Source of the DNA: WJKP01 sp964531215
Lineage (GTDB): Bacteria; Patescibacteriota; Patescibacteriia; CAIXNZ01
Reading direction: 5' to 3'
DNA length: 34,550 nucleotides
Assembly: GCA_964531215.1 (NCBI GenBank)
Contig: CAZHFK010000004.1
Coordinates: 1 to 34,550, forward strand
The translations under genes were made by a program, and so were the position numbers. The notes below the pieces were generated by a model, which searched no databases, was not told the origin of the DNA, and saw only the letters and a list, made by a program, of their open reading frames with translations. Shown piece by piece: positions 30,495 to 34,550 of the stretch. Numbering within the stretch: the first letter of the stretch is position 1; every line of letters begins with the position of its first letter.

Positions 30495-30509
30495 AAAGGA
30501 GGTGTGATT

Positions 30510-30881
30510 TTGAAAATAACGCCAAAAACTTTACAGGAAATTTTTCAGGAGGTTAACCAAAAATATTTTGACAATCAATTAAGCATCAAGGAAATTAAAT
30601 GGGCCAAAGTCACTACTTTATATTCAAAGTATCCTTGCCGTTACCGTTTATGGGCGGTTTGTGAACCTGACACCAAGACAATTCATTTAAATGAAAACAT
30701 AAAAAAAATCAGCCGGCAAATGCCCGGATATGTTTTGGCCTATTTGATTTTTCATGAATGTATTCATTTACTTTACTTAACTCATTGTCCTTCATTTGCA
30801 GAAATTGAAAAAAAATTTCCGCAAATAAAAAAAGCCAATCAATGGCTTTTAGATAATGATAAAAAAATCATAACCGGGTAA
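30510..30881 (+). CDS. SprT/YgjP-like zinc metallopeptidase-fold protein
   Basis: The HExxH motif is HECIH (about residues 82-86), with a third His two helical turns later (LTHCPSF). The protein starts MKITPKTLQEIFQEVNQKYFDNQL, like SprT/WLM-type domains. A Cys pair (YPCRYRLWAVCEP) precedes the motif. The start is probably the TTG at 30510, 7 nt after GGAGG (30498-30502), rather than a GTG at 30504, only 1 nt away. The length is 123 residues. It follows the membrane gene by 15 nt and ends inside a terminator stem. The substrate is unknown. Confidence 0.8.
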   Translation: MKITPKTLQEIFQEVNQKYFDNQLSIKEIKWAKVTTLYSKYPCRYRLWAVCEPDTKTIHLNENIKKISRQMPGYVLAYLIFHECIHLLYLTHCPSFAEIEKKFPQIKKANQWLLDNDKKIITG

Positions 30882-30904
30882 TCAAAATTTAAGATTACCC
30901 GGTT
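30872..30904. terminator. Bidirectional terminator between converging genes
   Basis: A perfect 12-bp stem (30872-30883 with 30893-30904), 9-nt loop, and T-rich sequence. It includes the stop codon of the metallopeptidase-like gene and ends at the stop of the minus-strand FecR/FN3 gene. Confidence 0.9.
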
Positions 30905-32337
30905 TATTTTATCTGACCGTTTTCAACGGCAATTATATTTGAACAAGCATAATTATCAGCCTGGTCAACACTGCAAACCTGATAATAATAACTGCCAACA
31001 CTGGTAATATTAACATTGCTATCAACTAGCTGTGGATTATTGGTTGTGCTAAACTGATCAGTCAAATAATTTGGATTGGTTTTACCAATTGAGCGTAAAA
31101 CAATATATTGCTTAAAATCATTTTCATTATTTTGCTCCCAAGTCAAACTAACTCCGCCAATAGAAATTGCCGCTGATAAATTAGGCGCTGTTGGGGGCGT
31201 AGTATCTTCTTGTGTATCTTCTTGTGTTTCTTCTTCCTGCTCTTCTTCATCTGCCGGAACTTGCATATTAACCACATTACCACAAACAACTTTATCATTG
31301 GTTTTGATTACACAAACTCTATAATAATATGACTCTCCAGAATCAATACTTTGATCCAAATAAGAATTGAGTCCCCGGCTTAAAGATGATTTTATCTCTG
31401 TATTATCAGGGTATTTCAAATTATTATCATTTTTTGATCTGACAATTTTATAATTTTTAAAATCAGCAGCATGATAAATTGACCAAGATAAAAATACGCC
31501 GCTCTGTTTTAAATCGGCCGCCAATTCCAAACTCTGATCAGTTACACTAAAAGCGGGTTCCTCGTCTTCTTGTTCTATATCTTCAGATTCAATTGGCTGA
31601 CCGATATTTTCATCCAAATCAAAATTCCATTGATACCATTCTTCACCGGTCAGATTATCAGGATTAAATTCTTGAATTTGCAACCTATTACTGATTGATT
31701 TATTAAAATCAATTAAAGCTTTCTGCTGATCAGCCAAACGTCTGGCTAAAAGCAAGCCTTGCTGATCATATACTTCAACAATCGGCTGGCCAGTGAAATT
31801 TAAAGCGGCCACAAACTGGGCTTCACTATTGGTTATTAACTCAAATTTATTGCTTAAATTTTTAACAATCAAATCCAAAGATTTGATTTGAAAATTATCC
31901 ACTTCTTGCAAATTATAATAACTACGGCCTTTTATCTGATCAATCATTATATTATCAGTCAATAAACTGTTTAAACTTATCTCCGTATTTTGACCCAAAC
32001 GAATAATTGACCCGTTTTCCAAATTCAAAACTGCCAAACTGTCTGAACCGGTTTTTATTTTATCACCTTGATGTAAAATTTTATCTTTAACAGCCGATTC
32101 ATAAGCCTGGCCATCAATAGACATTAAAACATCGCCTTGTGAAAAACCGAGACTAACCAATAATTTTTCCTGTAAATCCCGGTTAATCGGTGGCTCAACC
32201 TGATCATCAGGCTGATCAATATTAATCCGGCTAAAATAATTGGCATAAAACCAATAAATTAAAGCTCCTAAAGCTATAATAATTATTACAATTATTACCC
32301 ACTTCCAAGGATTGGTTTTACGACGATAATAATACAT
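30904..32337 (-). CDS. Membrane-anchored FecR-domain protein with two FN3-like domains
   Basis: The 477-residue protein starts MYYYRRKTNPWKW and has one membrane anchor (about 12-33). A FecR-like beta domain (about 65-130) contains GDKIKTGSDSLAVLNLENGS and IRLGQNTEISL. Two FN3-like modules follow (about 265-350 and 385-470); each ends with a YYYRVC/YYYQVC strand that holds a Cys. The linker between them is acidic and repetitive (EEEQEEETQEDTQEDTTPP). It would sit outside the membrane as an adhesive or scaffold protein. It is upstream of nothing on its strand except the terminator; the GT4 gene precedes it by 13 nt. Confidence 0.83.
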   Translation of the reverse strand: MYYYRRKTNPWKWVIIVIIIIALGALIYWFYANYFSRINIDQPDDQVEPPINRDLQEKLLVSLGFSQGDVLMSIDGQAYESAVKDKILHQGDKIKTGSDSLAVLNLENGSIIRLGQNTEISLNSLLTDNIMIDQIKGRSYYNLQEVDNFQIKSLDLIVKNLSNKFELITNSEAQFVAALNFTGQPIVEVYDQQGLLLARRLADQQKALIDFNKSISNRLQIQEFNPDNLTGEEWYQWNFDLDENIGQPIESEDIEQEDEEPAFSVTDQSLELAADLKQSGVFLSWSIYHAADFKNYKIVRSKNDNNLKYPDNTEIKSSLSRGLNSYLDQSIDSGESYYYRVCVIKTNDKVVCGNVVNMQVPADEEEQEEETQEDTQEDTTPPTAPNLSAAISIGGVSLTWEQNNENDFKQYIVLRSIGKTNPNYLTDQFSTTNNPQLVDSNVNITSVGSYYYQVCSVDQADNYACSNIIAVENGQIK

Positions 32338-32350
32338 AGATTATATAAAA

Positions 32351-33529
32351 CTAAAGACTTAATATTTTATATACGTAATTTTTAATATCAAAATCCTTTG
32401 CTTTTATTTTAGCATTTTCTGCCATTTGTTCAAACTTATCCAAATTATAATAACTTTGATTGAGTTTATTAAGCAAACTAATTTTATTGCCGGGCTCAAA
32501 TAAATAACCTGCCATTCCTTCCTGAACTATCTCGGGTATACCGCCAAGTGAAGCGGCAATAACCGGGGTCGCGTATTTAAAACTGTCATAAACTACGCCC
32601 GGTGAATTTTCATAACAAAGTGAAGGCACAATAGTATAATGAATATTTTTAAAAACCTGCTTGCCCAACCGGTTAGCCGGAATAAAACCTAAAAATTCCA
32701 GCCAATCCTGACCGCCGTATTTGGCTTTTAACATCTGCTCCAAGCTACCCTTGCCAACAATAATCAAACGGCTATTATCAAGCTCATTAAATTCACTAAA
32801 AACATCCAATAAAAATAAAATGCCTTTATGTGGTTCCAACTGACCCAAAAACAAATAATTAACTTTTTTATCATTAAACTTTTTTTGCATTTCTTGGTTA
32901 TCTAAAACCAAAGGATTGGCTAAAATAACTTCTTTTGATTTTTTAAAAAAACCATATTGACGATAAAAATCCATCAGCCATTTGGAAGGCGAAACAACAA
33001 CTTCGGGACTGGAAAATAACCAACGAGTAATCAGATAATAAGGCGCTAAAAATAAAGATTGCTTTTCCTGATTTTTAATCAATAATCCGGTCGGATTTAC
33101 CAGCTGAACATCATGAATCGTATGAATATTTTTAATTTTTAATTTTTTAATCGCCGATAAAGTCAAATATCCCAAACCTTTTAAATTATGCGTCAGAACC
33201 AGTTCTGGTTTTTCTTTTTTTAAAATCTTTTTGACCTGGCGATACGAATGATAATTAAAGGTATCAATAATATGCCAAATAATTCTTTGCCAAAAAGGTT
33301 TTTGATTAATTTCAATAAAAGAAAAAATATTTTTCGGATAAAAACGGTAAACTTTAATATTATCCATTTCCTGGCAATAAAAATTTTTCTTATTGGGCTT
33401 GCCTGAAATAGTGATCACAAAAACGTCATGGCCGTTTTTTTTAAGTTCCTTGACTATAGTATTAAAAACCACTTCAGCTCCCCCGCGACGATAAGGTTTG
33501 TATAAACTGTTGATTAAACAAATTTTCAT
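32351..33529 (-). CDS. GT4-type glycosyltransferase
   Basis: The 392-residue GT-B enzyme has the N-terminal YRRGGAEVVFNTIVKELKKNGH, the C-terminal YLFLGQLEPHKGILFLLDVF, and ENSPGVVYDSFKYATPVIAA. In the family the last motif has two Glu residues eight apart; here the second is Asp (Glu then Asp in ENSPGVVYD), a conservative change. It transfers a sugar from a nucleotide donor to a glycan in the cytoplasm. It lies 10 nt downstream of the radical SAM gene. Confidence 0.92.
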   Translation of the reverse strand: MKICLINSLYKPYRRGGAEVVFNTIVKELKKNGHDVFVITISGKPNKKNFYCQEMDNIKVYRFYPKNIFSFIEINQKPFWQRIIWHIIDTFNYHSYRQVKKILKKEKPELVLTHNLKGLGYLTLSAIKKLKIKNIHTIHDVQLVNPTGLLIKNQEKQSLFLAPYYLITRWLFSSPEVVVSPSKWLMDFYRQYGFFKKSKEVILANPLVLDNQEMQKKFNDKKVNYLFLGQLEPHKGILFLLDVFSEFNELDNSRLIIVGKGSLEQMLKAKYGGQDWLEFLGFIPANRLGKQVFKNIHYTIVPSLCYENSPGVVYDSFKYATPVIAASLGGIPEIVQEGMAGYLFEPGNKISLLNKLNQSYYNLDKFEQMAENAKIKAKDFDIKNYVYKILSL

Positions 33530-33539
33530 AATAAAGATT

Positions 33540-34520
33540 TTAGCCTTTATAATTTATTTCCAAAATATCACAAGCGCCGCAAATCTTTTTTTGATTTATT
33601 CTAAAACGTTTCAAATCCACAGACTGCCATAATTCATTTATGTCTTTATTTAAAATATCACCTATTTCATGTTTGGGCAAAGCGCAGCAAGGCGTGGCCT
33701 GACCGTTGACATTGATATATAAATCTGACAAAGTTCTTAAACAAAATTTGCCACGACGATGCAGCCAAGGATAAACCTTTTTATAAATTTGGCGAGCTAA
33801 ACCGTCAAAAGCCAAATAAGGCAAAAAATCGACTTGGATTTTTTTATTTTTAGTATAATTTACCAAACGCTTAACAAATTCTTTTTCCTGCTGAGGAGTC
33901 GGCCTGTCAAATTGCTGAAAACGAATATCCAGTCTCGAAATTTTTACCCGGTCAACCCCGATATTTTCCGCATAATCAATAATCTTTAAAATATTGGCTT
34001 CACCGTTTTGCGGGTAAGTTGTTTGAAAATAAATCTGTGTCGGCTTGCCTAATTGATTTCTTAATTGAATTAACTTTTTAATATTAGCCAACTGGCCCGT
34101 AATTTCATGGCCAATCGTTTTATCGGTTGATTCCAGTTCATCGATAGAAAAAGTAATAGCTTCAATATTTTGCTCTAATAAAGCTTTAATTTTATTTTCA
34201 TCGAGCAAACTGCCATTACTGGTAAAACGAACTTTAAAACCTTGATCTTTAGCCAAGGCAACAATATCTAAAAACCGAGGATGGCATAAAGGTTCACCCC
34301 AGCCGGTTAAAATTAAATTGGGACATCGGCTGACATCTATTTTAGAAATTATTTTTTTAAATAAATCAAAATCCATATGCTGCAAATCAACTTTTAAATC
34401 AAAACGCTGGCACATCGGACATTTAAAATTACATATATTGGTAATACCGATCTGGATAGTTTGCGGATAAGCCGGCGGCCAATAAAATATTCGCCTGATA
34501 AATTCGCTTAAAATATTCAT
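33540..34520 (-). CDS. Radical SAM protein with SPASM-like C-terminal cysteines
   Basis: The 326-residue protein binds a 4Fe-4S cluster via Cys30, Cys34 and Cys37 (CNFKCPMC) and has GWGEPLCHPRF (the GGEP-type SAM motif). C-terminal cysteines occur in RGKFCLRTLSDLYINVNG, TPCCALP and KKICGACD, as in SPASM/Twitch proteins that hold extra clusters. Relatives modify peptides or act in sugar pathways. The substrate is unknown, but it lies directly upstream of the GT4 and FecR/FN3 genes. It starts 30 bp from the right edge with no SD sequence. Confidence 0.9.
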   Translation of the reverse strand: MNILSEFIRRIFYWPPAYPQTIQIGITNICNFKCPMCQRFDLKVDLQHMDFDLFKKIISKIDVSRCPNLILTGWGEPLCHPRFLDIVALAKDQGFKVRFTSNGSLLDENKIKALLEQNIEAITFSIDELESTDKTIGHEITGQLANIKKLIQLRNQLGKPTQIYFQTTYPQNGEANILKIIDYAENIGVDRVKISRLDIRFQQFDRPTPQQEKEFVKRLVNYTKNKKIQVDFLPYLAFDGLARQIYKKVYPWLHRRGKFCLRTLSDLYINVNGQATPCCALPKHEIGDILNKDINELWQSVDLKRFRINQKKICGACDILEINYKG

Positions 34521-34550
34521 AATTGCTGGAAAATATTTTTTAATTGAACC

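Noticed and set aside
31190..31260. Repetitive GAAGA/ACTTC-like tract as a possible regulatory repeat
   Set aside because: It encodes the acidic Glu/Gln/Asp/Thr linker of the FecR/FN3 protein and is explained by low-complexity coding sequence.

Overview
The window looks like chromosomal DNA of a Candidatus Patescibacteria (CPR, Parcubacteria-like) bacterium. This is inferred from the AT-rich sequence, compact gene packing, many small charged proteins without recognisable families, and a diversity-generating retroelement (DGR) whose target resembles CPR targets I know. Most housekeeping genes have no Shine-Dalgarno sequence. I saw no tRNA, rRNA or CRISPR array.

Layout. 1-6.6 kb: a minus-strand housekeeping block with pyrG, rplI, a HicB/HicA-like pair with a translationally coupled third gene, a coiled-coil protein, and a stand-alone PEP-synthase N-terminal domain whose 3' end is duplicated (77 bp) on both sides of a GIY-YIG nuclease cassette. 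6.9-8.0 kb: a strikingly GC-rich lipoprotein gene with its own leader and terminator. 8.1-12.1 kb: an S41 protease divergent from murA and a PEGA-domain protein. 12.2-17.4 kb: a dTDP-rhamnose block (two RmlA-type nucleotidyltransferases, rmlD, rmlB, VanZ-like) interrupted by two divergently transcribed accessory genes.

17.37-20.35 kb holds the main discovery: a complete DGR. It has a DGR-type reverse transcriptase, an Avd-like helical protein, a 116-bp template repeat (TR), and a C-type-lectin-like target gene ending in a 116-bp variable repeat (VR). By hand alignment TR and VR differ at 15 positions, and all 15 are adenines in the TR coding strand. The whole cassette lies between 50-bp direct repeats of the rmlB 5' end, so it appears to have inserted at the rmlB start codon region. 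The avd gene is inverted and abuts the RT gene head-to-head.

20.5-34.5 kb: a VIT1/CCC1-like membrane protein, small enzymes (deoxyribosyltransferase-like, ArfB-like release factor, HIT protein), and a surface-polysaccharide or envelope region (RmlC-like protein, two large GT-C-like membrane proteins, FecR/FN3 envelope protein, GT4 glycosyltransferase, radical SAM/SPASM protein). Small accessory genes with strong promoters, strong SD sequences and terminators are mixed in.

Together the rml, glycosyltransferase, MurA and VanZ-like genes point to a cell-envelope and glycan region carrying accessory insertions: the DGR, the GIY-YIG cassette and the GC-rich lipoprotein gene.
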